Below are positions 1 to 9,044 of a DNA stretch of 29,536 nucleotides, piece by piece. This DNA comes from Gracilaria domingensis. Lineage: Eukaryota; Rhodophyta; Florideophyceae; Gracilariales; Gracilariaceae. The DNA is taken from contig VCMS01000450.1 of the NCBI GenBank assembly GCA_022539475.1, positions 1-29,536 of the forward strand. Direction: 5' to 3'. Positions within the stretch are counted from its first letter, which is position 1. Each line of letters opens with the position of its first letter. The notes under the pieces are model-generated. The model made no database searches. It saw nothing but the letters and a program-made list of their open reading frames with translations, and had not been told where the DNA came from. Both the position numbers and the translations under genes were made by a program.

Positions 1-165
1 CTGATCTTGAACTCCAACTCTCTTCTCCCTAGAGTGTCTCCTCACCACGCGAGTAGCGGTACAGTACTCCTCTGGAGGTTGTCGCAGTGTTCCTCGATTG
101 AGTGTTGTCGTTCGTAGAACCGTTCGTGCGCGGTACGCGATAGCCTCCGTCTCCAACGACGTGTG
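1..165 (-). other. Start of element A 3' UTR
   Basis: The sequence after the chromodomain stop matches C 25921-26086 with few differences. Short frames here (for example on the minus strand at 42-317) are shadows created by the shifted chromodomain frame. No separate gene is visible. Confidence 0.7.
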
Positions 166-973
166 TTATCCGACCATCGCTTGATGTAGGTTAGCCGGCA
201 ACGCCGTGTTAGTTCGACGATGGTACTGCACGATCTTCGATCGGGGTAAGTGCTCCACGGGTTCGTCCGAATCCCGCGACGGCGGATAGCCATACCAGCG
301 TACCTGGTACTGAACATACCCCTTCGGATTCCAACTGTGTCCCACGATGTGGTCTACGACGAACTCTTTCGAGTATACGCCCCGCTCGAGCTCTTCCTGC
401 GAAGGGTCGTCAGCGCGCTGCGGCGGTGCCGTAACTTCGTGACCAGCGGTGCTGTGAGTTTCTCCTGACGCCTTCGGCGGTGGATTTGCCCTCTGCTGAG
501 TGTTCGTTTCCCGTTTCCGGGCTTCTTCAAGCAGCTTCGCCGCTTCGGCGGGTCCGCGAACGGCTAGTTCACGCGATAGTTCCCGTCTTGACGGTGAAGG
601 CGGACGCGGAGGCGGATTGTTCACCACGGCACGTGCCGGTTCACGTGAAGACACGCGACGGTTCGCGGTGGTGGCACTGCCACGAGCTGTGACTGGCCCA
701 TTGTGTGGGGCGCGCTGCGCGCCCCAAGATTTGTGGTGCGCAAGCGCTCCTGCAGCTGCAGTGTGCGTTTTCCCTAAATCAGGGCTGTAATCCGTATCTC
801 CAAAGAGCGGTGCGCCGTCATGACTTAGCGAAACGTCATGACGTGCGACTTGCGACTTCCCCACGGCTGGGTGCAACGGTACACTACCATTACCCGAGCC
901 GGGGTGTGTGATCTTCGCTTCAGCGAGCGTCTTCTCTTCTTCCTGCTCTGCAGTGTCTAAGGTACCGGGATCT
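166..973 (-). pseudogene. C-terminal Pol segment with chromodomain, element A
   Basis: This is the continuation of pol after the one-base deletion near 973. It ends at the TAA at 166-168. The first two thirds are low-complexity linker (Pro, Ala, Arg, Thr). The chromodomain lies at about 202-384: EFVVDHIV, then QVRWYGY and SDEPVEHLPRSK. Two of the three aromatic-cage positions are kept (W and Y in RWYGY) and the first is Phe. Chromodomains on chromovirus integrases are thought to guide insertion to modified histones. Copy C shows the linker was originally in frame with integrase, so this is a detached part of one polyprotein rather than a separate gene. Confidence 0.85.
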
Positions 974-3900
974 CCGTGACTACCCTACAGCGCGCCCGCG
1001 AAGGCGGTATGTGGCGGTCGTCAGCGACGGTTTGCGGCGACTGCGCGTCCGGAATACTCCGTGATACGGTATCCAGCTTCGCTGTAGCCTCACTCTGCCG
1101 AGAAGTCGAGTGTTCTTGATCAACTTCCGGCCTTGCCGTGGTAACGTCGCGAACGAGAGCATGCTCCGCGTCCTGCGCCGACGAGGCGATGGGCGCGTGT
1201 TCTGGCGACGATTCCCCCAGCGGATGAGCGATACCAGTATCCTGGGACAACCTCGAGTCCGTTCGTTGCGTGCGGTATCCTTCAGAAAGGTCGCGATCCT
1301 TCGTGGAAGGTTGTGTATCCTCCGCAGAGTTCTGCGCGACAGCGGCCGACTGCGGCGCGTCCTTCGCGACTTCAACACGCGACAGCGGGTGATCCTTCCC
1401 ACTGACAGTGGTGTCCGTAGCAACTACGTCTTCGACGGTGTCCTGAGGCGACTCTGCCTCTGCTTCATTACTTTCCCGTGAATCACGGTGCTGCGACGGT
1501 AGCGACACCGGTGACTCACTCTCCGCGACAACGCGTGAATTCCCCTCCCCCTCCTTAGGTGGAGCGTTACGGGGAGCAGTCATCACGTCAGTTGACGGTG
1601 TAACAGACGCTGTGAAACGCGATTTCACCAGCGGTGTATGTTCCGATATCTCGGCTTGGGACGATATAATCGGTACCTCTGCGAGACCCCTTGCAGGGTT
1701 GCGAAGCCCCACAGTAGGTGTAGTGTTCTGCGACGAGAATTCTCGGTTCTGTGTCTGTCCAGCTTCCTGCTGTGAATCTGAAACTATTTCCGTGTGCACG
1801 GTTGGGCCCTGCACAACGCGATCGCGGGAGAAACGCTCATGAGCGTCGCCAACTTCCAGTACGACTGTGTCCGTATTCACGCTAATAACGCGGTATGGAC
1901 CATCAGCGATGGGTGAAAGCTTGTGGCGCCGCTCCTTTTCAGGGTTGTAGTACTCCTTCCTGACAAAGGCGAGGTTTCCCACTTTCAGTGGCGGTAGTGG
2001 TCTCCGTACCCGGGCATCAAAGTTCCGCTTGTAAGCGTGTTGTGCTTTCGCCATTGACGACCTGGCGACAGGTACCATTGCGGATAACCACTGCTTCCAT
2101 TGCAAGTAGTGATCCCGTATTGACGGTGACGTATCCAGCTTTGCTGATGGTTCAACCGCAACTGGCGGTGGTGTCCGTGAGAGCACGAGCTCAAAGGGCG
2201 ATAAACCAGTTACTCTGTGAACTTGCGTATTATACGCATACGTCACGGTATCCGTGTAGAGATCCCAAGTTTTCGGGTGTTCAACAGTATAAGCCCGCAA
2301 CGCGGAGAGCATCGTCCGGTTAAACCGTTCGACTTGCCCATTGCATTGGGGATGATACGTCGTCGTGAAGAGATTCTTCACGTCGAGTATCCGACAGACA
2401 TCCTGGAAGAAACGTGCAGTAAACTGCGGACCATTATCTGAGAGGAGATTGACCGGGGGACCGTAGACCATAACCCAATGGCGAACGAATGCCTCCGCAA
2501 CACTGCGTGCTGTAATCGACTTCAACGGAACTGTCCGGACTAGCTTACTGAATCTATCCGTAATAACGAGTAAGAACCGATTTCCTCGGGAAGTACGCAA
2601 GAACTCACCGAGTATATCGATGGCAATAAACTCCAACGGCGCCCTTGCGGGGAAAAGTGTTAGTTTCTTCGCATGGCGACGCTGTTTAACTCGCTCTCGA
2701 GCACAATGTGTACACGCCTTCACGGTGGTGTAGCAGTCCAACGCTAACGCGGGCCAGTAGAAATCCCGACGCAGTGTCGTGTATAACCGCTTAGCACCCG
2801 GATGGGAAGCCATCCGCGAGTGATGCGAGAGATGCAATACCCTTGTTTGTAAGGAGTGAGGAACCACAATCTGTGGGGTAGAACGAACCACTCTGACGAG
2901 GTAACCTTGTGTGTTGACCCCGAACGGGATGTTAGCACCACCATTAATTTGGGAGCGTATCCTCGTACAGAACGGGTCAGATTGCTGTTCCCGCACCAGC
3001 TCTTCTGGAGTAATGGGGACGAATGTACCGGATTCCGGGTCTTCACCGTCTGCGACGAGCAAATCATCACAGATGTCGTCCGACACGATGTCGTAGTCTT
3101 CATCACCCTCCTCCATGAGGAAACAGGGGATATCTTCATCCTCGTCATCGACGGGTAAAGCTTCACCTTCAGTTCCTAGACGTGAAAGAGCATCCGCTTG
3201 CGCGTTTAAACAACCCTTCTTATAGGTGACCTCGTAGTCAAACTCGGCAAGCCGAAGACGCCAACGCATTAAGCGTCCGGAAGGCTCCGTGACTGACATT
3301 AACCAACGCAAGGCGGAATGATCCGTATTGACGGTAAAGTGCACACCCATAAGATATGGTCGTAGAGTCTGCAAAGCCCATACCATGGCGAGACACTCCT
3401 TCTCGGATACCGAGTAATTGCGCTCGTGCACGTTGAGTGTACGAGACCAATAGCCAATTGGTTTGCGTTCCCCTTCGGGTGTAGTCTGAAAGAGAGCGCA
3501 GCCAATTTGGTAATCGCTCGAATCCGTATCCACGGTGTACGGCAACCCGTTCTTTGGTAACGCTAACACGGGTGCCGTGGTAACAGCCTCTTTAAGAGAG
3601 TTGAAGGCCTCCACTTGCGTGGGGGTAAGTGGTCCCAATTTGGGCGGTTGTCCCTTCTTCAGGAGTTCGTTGAGCGGTCCCGCGATCTTCGCGAAGCGAG
3701 AAATGAACCGTCTATAAACGTTGCATAGCCCCAGAAAGGAGCGTAGCTCTGTCTGTGTAGTGGGGTGCTTCGCCTCTTTGAGGGACTTCACGCGAGCTTC
3801 CTCGATCAGTAACCGTCCTGGACGTATGACATGGCCCAGATACTTCACTGAGTCAGTGAAAAACTCACACTTCCTCAATTTGAGAGTAATTCCAGCATCC

Positions 3901-5699
3901 CGCAAAGCGGTCATTATCTCCCGAACATGTTCGAGGTGATCGTCCAAACTGTTGGAAAACACGATGATGTCATCGAGGTATACCAAGCAACTCCGCCATT
4001 TGAAGCGAGCTAACAAAATGTCCAGAGCACGCTGAAACGTAGCGGGGGCGTTCGTTAACCCGAACGGCATACGCTTAAAGCGGTATAGTCCTGAATGACA
4101 GGTAAACGCGGTCTTGTCACGGTCTTCCGGTCTAACTGGTACTTGCCAGTAACCCCAGTTTGCATCCAAAGTGGAGAACACAGTAGCATCGCCAAGCGAG
4201 TCGATATACTCGTCCATACGAGGTATGGGGTACACGTCTTTGACGGTGACATCGTTCAAGCGACGATAGTCGATACAAAAGCGCCAGGACCCATCGGGTT
4301 TCGGAGCCAGTACAACTGGAGATGCCCACGGCGACTGAGCCGGTTCTATCACGCCAGCGCGGAGCATTTTGTTGATCTGAAACTCTTCCTCTTCCCGTGC
4401 TTTCGGGCCTGCCCTGTAAGGGTGCTGAGCAATCGGCTTGGTCTCCGGCAGGAGGTCAATCCGGTGTTCCGTAGTTGAAACCTCTCCGAGGGAACCATCC
4501 CACATTGGTGTAAACTCTCGCAACATGTTGCGCAACTTCTCACGGTGTGAAACCGGTACATGACCGAGATTCAATTCTTCTAACTCCTTGATAGGGTCAA
4601 TCTTGTCATAACTCGTAGGAACGGTCCTAGCTTCCGAGTCATTCGTGTGTTCAACCGTCTGGGACGGGTCCGACGCAGACGAGCGCGACGATTCTCCCTC
4701 CCCCTCCTTAGGGTGAAGCAAACCAGTGCGTTCTTCAGCAAGCCCGAGCATCTCGGCGGCAGTCACCTTTGTAGGGATAAGCGCCGTAGGGTGCGGTAAG
4801 ACAGTACCAATTACTTGGTTCTTCACCAGATACTGGGGCTTCTTGCCAAAGTTGGCCAACATAACCCGAAAGGGGTGTTCGCTGTTGATTTGAACAACTC
4901 CGTTCGCCAACGCGACCTGATACTTCTCGTATAACGAGTTCAATGGTTGAACAACCCGCAAACCACGCGGTGCGGCAGTAACATCAACCCAAACCTGGGA
5001 TTCTGGCGGAATAGAAATTGCACGCGCTACGCGGAGCTTCGGCGACTCCTTCGGAGGTGAGGAATCCTGTAGAGGAGCGGGTAGTGGTACCAGCTTAGCT
5101 GACGCTCGGCGTAATGAGCGACGAACAATCGGTACAACCGAACCATCTTCCATTTCCACTTCACGCGCACGCGGTCGTATGGCTTCGACATATCTGTCGC
5201 AGAAGTCACACCCTAGAATGACAGGGGCAGCGAGCGTCTTGCAGACGATGAATTCTACCTGCTCGATGCAGTTACCAATCCTGACAATCAGTGAAACCAT
5301 TCCAGCCGTTTGTAACGGGTTATTGTTAGCATCTGCCACGTCCATGACGGGTCCAGAGCGGATTCGACAACGGACTTCCGGCGGTAGTAACGACTCAACA
5401 ATGAAGTTGGGGCCAGCACCTGTATCCAAGACAGAGAGATGACGCACCATATACTGGGTGGATAGGCCAAGGTCAGCAAATATCTTGTAGTTTCGCTTGG
5501 CCATTACCATGACTCGATCCGGGATCCGGTTGTTCCTGAACCGTATCCACGGGCGACGTAACACACCGATGGTGGTAGAGTCCACGTCTAAGACGGTCTG
5601 TTTCCTCGAAAGGATTTTGACCTGGGAGCGAGGCGGTGACGCCTCGGGCGCCGTAGACCTCGACTCGGGCGCCTCTCCATTGGAGACTCCCGTACTCAG
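957..5699 (-). CDS. pol: Pol polyprotein of element A (PR-RT-RNase H-IN)
   Basis: Numbering starts at the GTG at 5585; translation probably enters by -1 frameshift at 5699. The aspartic protease has LDTGAGPN with D54 and a later VILGCDF. Reverse transcriptase spans about 404-590 with the YLDD catalytic motif at 536-539 and MPFGLTNAPATFQ before it. RNase H follows with VDTDSS (D686), SEKEC and NTDHSAL. Integrase has a His/Cys zinc domain (about 918-961) and the D990, D1050, E1086 triad with exactly 35 residues between the last two. The GPY/F module reads ADGPYRV near 1230. After it comes a disordered Ser/Thr/acidic stretch. One base is missing near 973 relative to C, so the frame ends early at 957 instead of running on to the chromodomain at 166. 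The catalytic core looks intact. Confidence 0.95.
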   Translation of the reverse strand: MSTGVSNGEAPESRSTAPEASPPRSQVKILSRKQTVLDVDSTTIGVLRRPWIRFRNNRIPDRVMVMAKRNYKIFADLGLSTQYMVRHLSVLDTGAGPNFIVESLLPPEVRCRIRSGPVMDVADANNNPLQTAGMVSLIVRIGNCIEQVEFIVCKTLAAPVILGCDFCDRYVEAIRPRAREVEMEDGSVVPIVRRSLRRASAKLVPLPAPLQDSSPPKESPKLRVARAISIPPESQVWVDVTAAPRGLRVVQPLNSLYEKYQVALANGVVQINSEHPFRVMLANFGKKPQYLVKNQVIGTVLPHPTALIPTKVTAAEMLGLAEERTGLLHPKEGEGESSRSSASDPSQTVEHTNDSEARTVPTSYDKIDPIKELEELNLGHVPVSHREKLRNMLREFTPMWDGSLGEVSTTEHRIDLLPETKPIAQHPYRAGPKAREEEEFQINKMLRAGVIEPAQSPWASPVVLAPKPDGSWRFCIDYRRLNDVTVKDVYPIPRMDEYIDSLGDATVFSTLDANWGYWQVPVRPEDRDKTAFTCHSGLYRFKRMPFGLTNAPATFQRALDILLARFKWRSCLVYLDDIIVFSNSLDDHLEHVREIMTALRDAGITLKLRKCEFFTDSVKYLGHVIRPGRLLIEEARVKSLKEAKHPTTQTELRSFLGLCNVYRRFISRFAKIAGPLNELLKKGQPPKLGPLTPTQVEAFNSLKEAVTTAPVLALPKNGLPYTVDTDSSDYQIGCALFQTTPEGERKPIGYWSRTLNVHERNYSVSEKECLAMVWALQTLRPYLMGVHFTVNTDHSALRWLMSVTEPSGRLMRWRLRLAEFDYEVTYKKGCLNAQADALSRLGTEGEALPVDDEDEDIPCFLMEEGDEDYDIVSDDICDDLLVADGEDPESGTFVPITPEELVREQQSDPFCTRIRSQINGGANIPFGVNTQGYLVRVVRSTPQIVVPHSLQTRVLHLSHHSRMASHPGAKRLYTTLRRDFYWPALALDCYTTVKACTHCARERVKQRRHAKKLTLFPARAPLEFIAIDILGEFLRTSRGNRFLLVITDRFSKLVRTVPLKSITARSVAEAFVRHWVMVYGPPVNLLSDNGPQFTARFFQDVCRILDVKNLFTTTYHPQCNGQVERFNRTMLSALRAYTVEHPKTWDLYTDTVTYAYNTQVHRVTGLSPFELVLSRTPPPVAVEPSAKLDTSPSIRDHYLQWKQWLSAMVPVARSSMAKAQHAYKRNFDARVRRPLPPLKVGNLAFVRKEYYNPEKERRHKLSPIADGPYRVISVNTDTVVLEVGDAHERFSRDRVVQGPTVHTEIVSDSQQEAGQTQNREFSSQNTTPTVGLRNPARGLAEVPIISSQAEISEHTPLVKSRFTASVTPSTDVMTAPRNAPPKEGEGNSRVVAESESPVSLPSQHRDSRESNEAEAESPQDTVEDVVATDTTVSGKDHPLSRVEVAKDAPQSAAVAQNSAEDTQPSTKDRDLSEGYRTQRTDSRLSQDTGIAHPLGESSPEHAPIASSAQDAEHALVRDVTTARPEVDQEHSTSRQSEATAKLDTVSRSIPDAQSPQTVADDRHIPPSRARCRVVTEIPVP
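1541..1559 (-). other. Internal polypurine tract 2, element A
   Basis: On the sense (minus) strand this reads CCTAAGGAGGGGGAGGGGA, inside pol after integrase (coding K-E-G-E-G). It matches the 3' polypurine tract of the same family (CCTCAGGAGGGGGATA before the C 3' LTR). See the finding on internal tracts. Confidence 0.55.
4693..4710 (-). other. Internal polypurine tract 1, element A
   Basis: On the sense strand this reads TAAGGAGGGGGAGGGAGA, in pol between protease and reverse transcriptase (coding K-E-G-E-G). It shares the core AAGGAGGGGGAGG with the post-integrase tract and resembles the 3' tract. Confidence 0.55.
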
Positions 5700-5705
5700 T
5701 TTAAC
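5651..5705 (-). promoter_or_regulatory. -1 ribosomal frameshift site, gag to pol (element A)
   Basis: On the minus strand the gag frame ends CAG TTA AAC TGA. The heptamer G-TTA-AAC (5705-5699) is a known -1 slippery type (the arterivirus EAV uses GUUAAAC) and directly precedes the gag stop. The pol frame is open, in -1, from a little upstream of this point. Short stems follow downstream (TCTCC-AAT-GGAGA and CGAGGCG-TCAC-CGCCTCG). Sequence and position are identical in C and conserved in design in B. Confidence 0.75.
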
Positions 5706-7779
5706 TGAGTTCCATCCGTTCTAACGGGAACGGCGTCCTGTGCAGCAGGCATCTTCACAGATTCCTGTGGAACAGCGACAGAACTACCCGCAACAGCGGT
5801 TGCCGCCACGGCTTGAGCCGGTGAAACATTGACCTGGGTCGAACCAGAGTGCAGTAACGCAGCCAATTCTGCAGCAGACACCCTACGGGGGTACTCAGCC
5901 TTCGCACGCAGATATGCGGTTACCGGCACTGACGCCTGTTCGGCGGGGGTCAGCGCTTCAAAATTCGCCACAACCGTGGGCATTTCCCTCATCGAGAGGT
6001 TGCAGTTCGGAGCTGCATGCCGTGGTTGTAACACGTGAAACAGATCAGGGGTGGTCTTCCGGAACTCCGTGGGTCTTGGAACTTCACCGTTCGCGGGTCT
6101 ACCCAACCAGGTCGCTGGTAACGACTCCCTGAATAGGGTACTTGAGGACCGCGAACGCGTGGACGGTCTGCGTAAAGCAGCGCATCTTCCGTCTTCGACG
6201 AGGCTTCTGAAGTAGAAGGCAACTCCGTAGTCGGAATAGAATCCAGGTCCACCTGTGCGAGATGTAAGTTATCCACATCGTGGCCAGAAAAGTCCTGCGG
6301 TAGCAGTGAAGCCGATGACGACCCTCCTTCGAGGTGCAACGCCTTGGTTGAAACCCGGTATCCGATGCGTGCGCGCAAGGCGTCTCCCTCCGCCTTCGCG
6401 TACTGCACTAACTCCAGATAGGTAGTCTTCTTCCGGTCTTCCCGTCGCTGGGCAACCAGAGTGCGAATAGCCGGATTCAATCCGTTGATAAACAGCGTAC
6501 AGCGCTCGTTTGAGGAGTAAACATTGCCACAACGGTGGAATGCCTTATTCAGGCGTACCGAGTACTCGGTTTCCGACTCCTTCGGGCGTTGTTTCGTCTC
6601 CCGCAACGCGGTGATTGCTTCCTCGATAGAGGTATTTGTCGCATACGAGCGCAACAAATACTGCACTGCTTCGGGCCAGCAGGTGACCCCTCCTTCAGAG
6701 GCGCGAGATGAACCTCTTACAGAGTTATACTGATCTTCAGCGAGTCCCCGTAGAAAATACGGTAAGGCAACATAAGCTTGCCCCTCACTCATGCCGAGGA
6801 TGTCAGCTTCCGCTACAAAGCGTGAAAGAAAGTCAAGCACCAGAATGGGATCCTCCCCAGTGAACAACTGGTTGCGAAAGGTTAAGGACATGCGTTTGAT
6901 GCAGTCCTTCACCTTACCCGTGCCACGGGGCGTCCGGTTCAGACTTGAATCTTCCAAACGGTAATACCGGTAAGATAACAACCTTTTGAACAAGGGATTC
7001 GTCGGCTCCAGTTCCCTCAAACCTGAGTGCTTTCGCCCTCGTTTCCGGGTACCAACAACACCATAGGTGGACGTAGAACTCCGCGAACGCGTAGAACGAG
7101 CGCGACGTTCACCGTCACTTGACGAGCTCGATGATAAGGAACCCGCCGAGCGGTTTGAAATACCAGAAGACTGTGACGAATCCGAGTCATACTCGTCGAC
7201 ATTCCTCCTCTTAGAGCGACTCTTCCCGGACTTCCGGTCACGTGTACCACGAGACACGCCCGCAGAGGCGGCAGCAGGGCCGTCATCCTCACGGATGGTG
7301 GCCTCTAACGTCTCAAGACGGCCAAGGATCCGAATGAACTTCGTGTCAACCTCCTCGGTGAAACTGGGATATCCTTGAAGAACCTCCAAGAGGGCATTAA
7401 CATCCGTCCGTAAAATACGTAGATCCTCTGATACACCTCCGTTGAGGGCTGCGTCAACCTTCAAACGAAGTGTGTCGACCTCGGAAACGAGTGCTTCATG
7501 AGAACTCCTCATGACAGCAGTCTGAGCCTCAAGCACACGAACTTGAGTCTCCAACTCGTTTACGAGCGCATCCTTCGCCGCGACAGCGGGTATAAGACCC
7601 TCCAAAGGAGCAGATGAGGGCCCAGCCACTGGGGCGTCAGACGACTTGTCAGGCTGTTTCCGGTTTCCGGGTTTCTTTCCATCACCCTGTAGGGGTTCAG
7701 GAACAGACCGCAGACGTGGGGGCAAGCCAGAGCCAACGGAGCGAGACTTCGTAGGGCTCGAGCGCTTGCCCGACACCAT
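5696..7779 (-). pseudogene. gag: gag of element A, one frameshift in the zinc knuckle
   Basis: Gag forms the virus-like particle that packages element RNA. The start chosen is the ATG at 7779 (M-V-S-G-K-R-S-S-P); the open frame further upstream has only non-ATG starts. Residues about 69-165 form a long predicted coiled coil. Residues 175-253 are rich in Arg, Ser and Lys with a run of serines. Residues 255-475 match the retrotransposon capsid-type Gag region. A CCHC knuckle (CFTCYNHGHAAPNC in copy C, about residue 580) follows. In A one G is missing within CACGGG (about 6021), so the frame leaves the knuckle after C-Y-N-H-G and stops at 5989. The original frame continues to TGA at 5696-5698, giving an ancestral Gag of about 690 residues. 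Whether the deletion is real or a sequence error cannot be told from here. Confidence 0.9.
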
Positions 7780-8219
7780 CGTCCACGACGAGATACAACC
7801 AGAAAACTGGGACCAGGAAAGCAAAACAACAAATTAACCTCGAATGAGTGTAGCGTCCTCACGCGAGTGACGATAACCGACAAATCGGACGAACCGACCG
7901 TACCAACGGGAACAGCCGTATACGGAATTAGGGCTGATTCGACCAGATTGCTGGGAACGGTAGACAACCCAAACGGGGTGACAACAACCGTACCGACGGG
8001 AATCACACACTACGGAAATAGGTAGTGCCACCGGTAGTAAACCGTGTCCAAACAACAACCCCAAATGAAGAAAGCAGTACCAACACGACGTCTGTCGGCA
8101 GAGCCTTCCAGTAGAAACTGTGTAGTGTATCTCCACGACCAGATACGAACCGGCAAACCGGAAATTGATCAGAAAACCAACTTGCTGGATCAACGCGACT
8201 TCTAAGTCGGGAGACCAAT
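7780..8219 (-). other. Untranslated leader of element A
   Basis: About 440 bases lie between the LTR and the gag ATG. I see no protein-coding signal conserved beyond simple copy identity with C. The leader is rich in 4-bp-stem hairpins, for example CCGTCGGTACGG, CCGATTTGTCGG and TCACTCGTGTGA in the sense direction. Packaging or dimerisation signals normally sit here in LTR elements, but none can be assigned. Confidence 0.6.
8199..8217 (-). other. Primer-binding site of element A
   Basis: Two bases after the LTR end, the minus strand reads TGGTCTCCCGACTTAGAAG, identical to the site in element C. It starts with TGG, the complement of a tRNA 3' CCA, as expected for a minus-strand primer. The implied tRNA 3' end (GGGAGACCA, with C1:G72 and A73) resembles eukaryotic tRNA-Tyr. 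The tRNA identity is inference. Confidence 0.6.
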
Positions 8220-8982
8220 TGTTGTGCAAAACCCAGCGATGGGGAAAGACACGCAAAGGCGGTTCAGACCCTCTCTCAAGAGGCGAGCACAGCAGTAGAG
8301 CGCTCCCACAGGTACGACACGGCAATGCCGGGTGTAAGACCGGGGTCGACCCTTCCCAAGTAATGGAGGGAGCGAAGCGGCGAAGAAGAAGCGTCCAGCG
8401 GTAGAGAACACACGACACAAGTCGGCAGTAGCGTCATGTGCGTAGCACGCGGTACCCACGAGTGTGGCGATGACACGCGAGAGCGGTAATAGCCCACGCG
8501 AGTGTGTCGAGCCACGAACGGTATGCACCGGTACACCAAGTAGTGCTACCTGTATAACAGGGACAGAAATAAAGAAAACACACACAAAGTAAACACGCGA
8601 AAGCGGTAGTGGTGTTAATGATGCCGCGAGGCGGATGATGAGCCCTGCACAAGGTGCCGACTCTCCGGGAGGAGGATATCGGTCACCAAGGGTGAAACAT
8701 CAGAGCCGAACACTCGGTTGTTTTGTTTACTTCCCCGACAATGGGTGCAGCTCAACCTACTAAGTAGTGTAGAGTGCCACTGTCAAGTGTGCAACCGGGC
8801 TAACTAAAATAAATAATAAATATCTAGAATATCCCAAAGTTGGGTGCCAACCGTCCATACACGTGTGTAGCCATCCAGCAATGCTGTGCCAACCTCACCA
8901 GAGTCCCCGACCTCCACTGCACTGCAGGGGCAGTGATTTCACACCAAAAGCGAGCAAATACCGCATAAAGCGTGGCTCTACA
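8220..8982 (-). repeat. 5' LTR of element A
   Basis: This 763-bp LTR begins TGTAGAGCC at 8982 and ends CACAACA at 8220 on the minus strand, so it has the usual TG...CA ends. It is the same length as both LTRs of element C and differs from them at only a few positions; the differing LTR reading frames (for example CYAHD against CYARD) show at least four substitutions. It has an AT-rich block (about 8801-8834) that could hold a TATA-like promoter element. The boundaries rest on the three-way comparison with 17086-17848 and 28252-29014. Confidence 0.95.
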
Positions 8983-9044
8983 GTTCGGAGCCACCAACAC
9001 CTCCGGTGTCAGTAGCGAACCTCGTCATCTCGAGCCCTTCCGCG
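8983..9044. other. Junction between element A and the orphan ORF
   Basis: The first five bases (GTTCG) are the expected target duplication of element A; the partner is left of the window. The orphan ORF frame stays open through this stretch but has no ATG in it. Confidence 0.5.

Larger units (their letters stand above)
1..8982 (-). mobile_element. Element A: Ty3/Gypsy chromovirus, 3' end outside window
   Basis: Read on the minus strand, this is LTR (8982-8220), primer-binding site, leader, gag, pol and chromodomain, in the standard Ty3/Gypsy order. It is a near-identical sibling of element C on the plus strand; window base 1 corresponds to about base 26086 of C. By comparison with C, about 2.15 kb of 3' UTR and the 3' LTR are missing beyond the left edge. 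Two single-base deletions break the coding region (about 6021 in gag, about 973 in the pol tail); pol from protease through integrase is open. The 5-bp target site next to the LTR is expected to be GTTCG (8983-8987), but its partner is outside the window. Confidence 0.95.

Noticed and set aside
8165..8217. Similarity of the primer-binding region (reverse strand GACTTCTAAGTC) to a tRNA-Arg(UCU) anticodon arm, suggesting internal half-tRNA priming or a tRNA gene
   Set aside because: The stems do not pair as a tRNA arm should. The plain 3'-end primer site starting TGG two bases after the LTR explains the sequence better.
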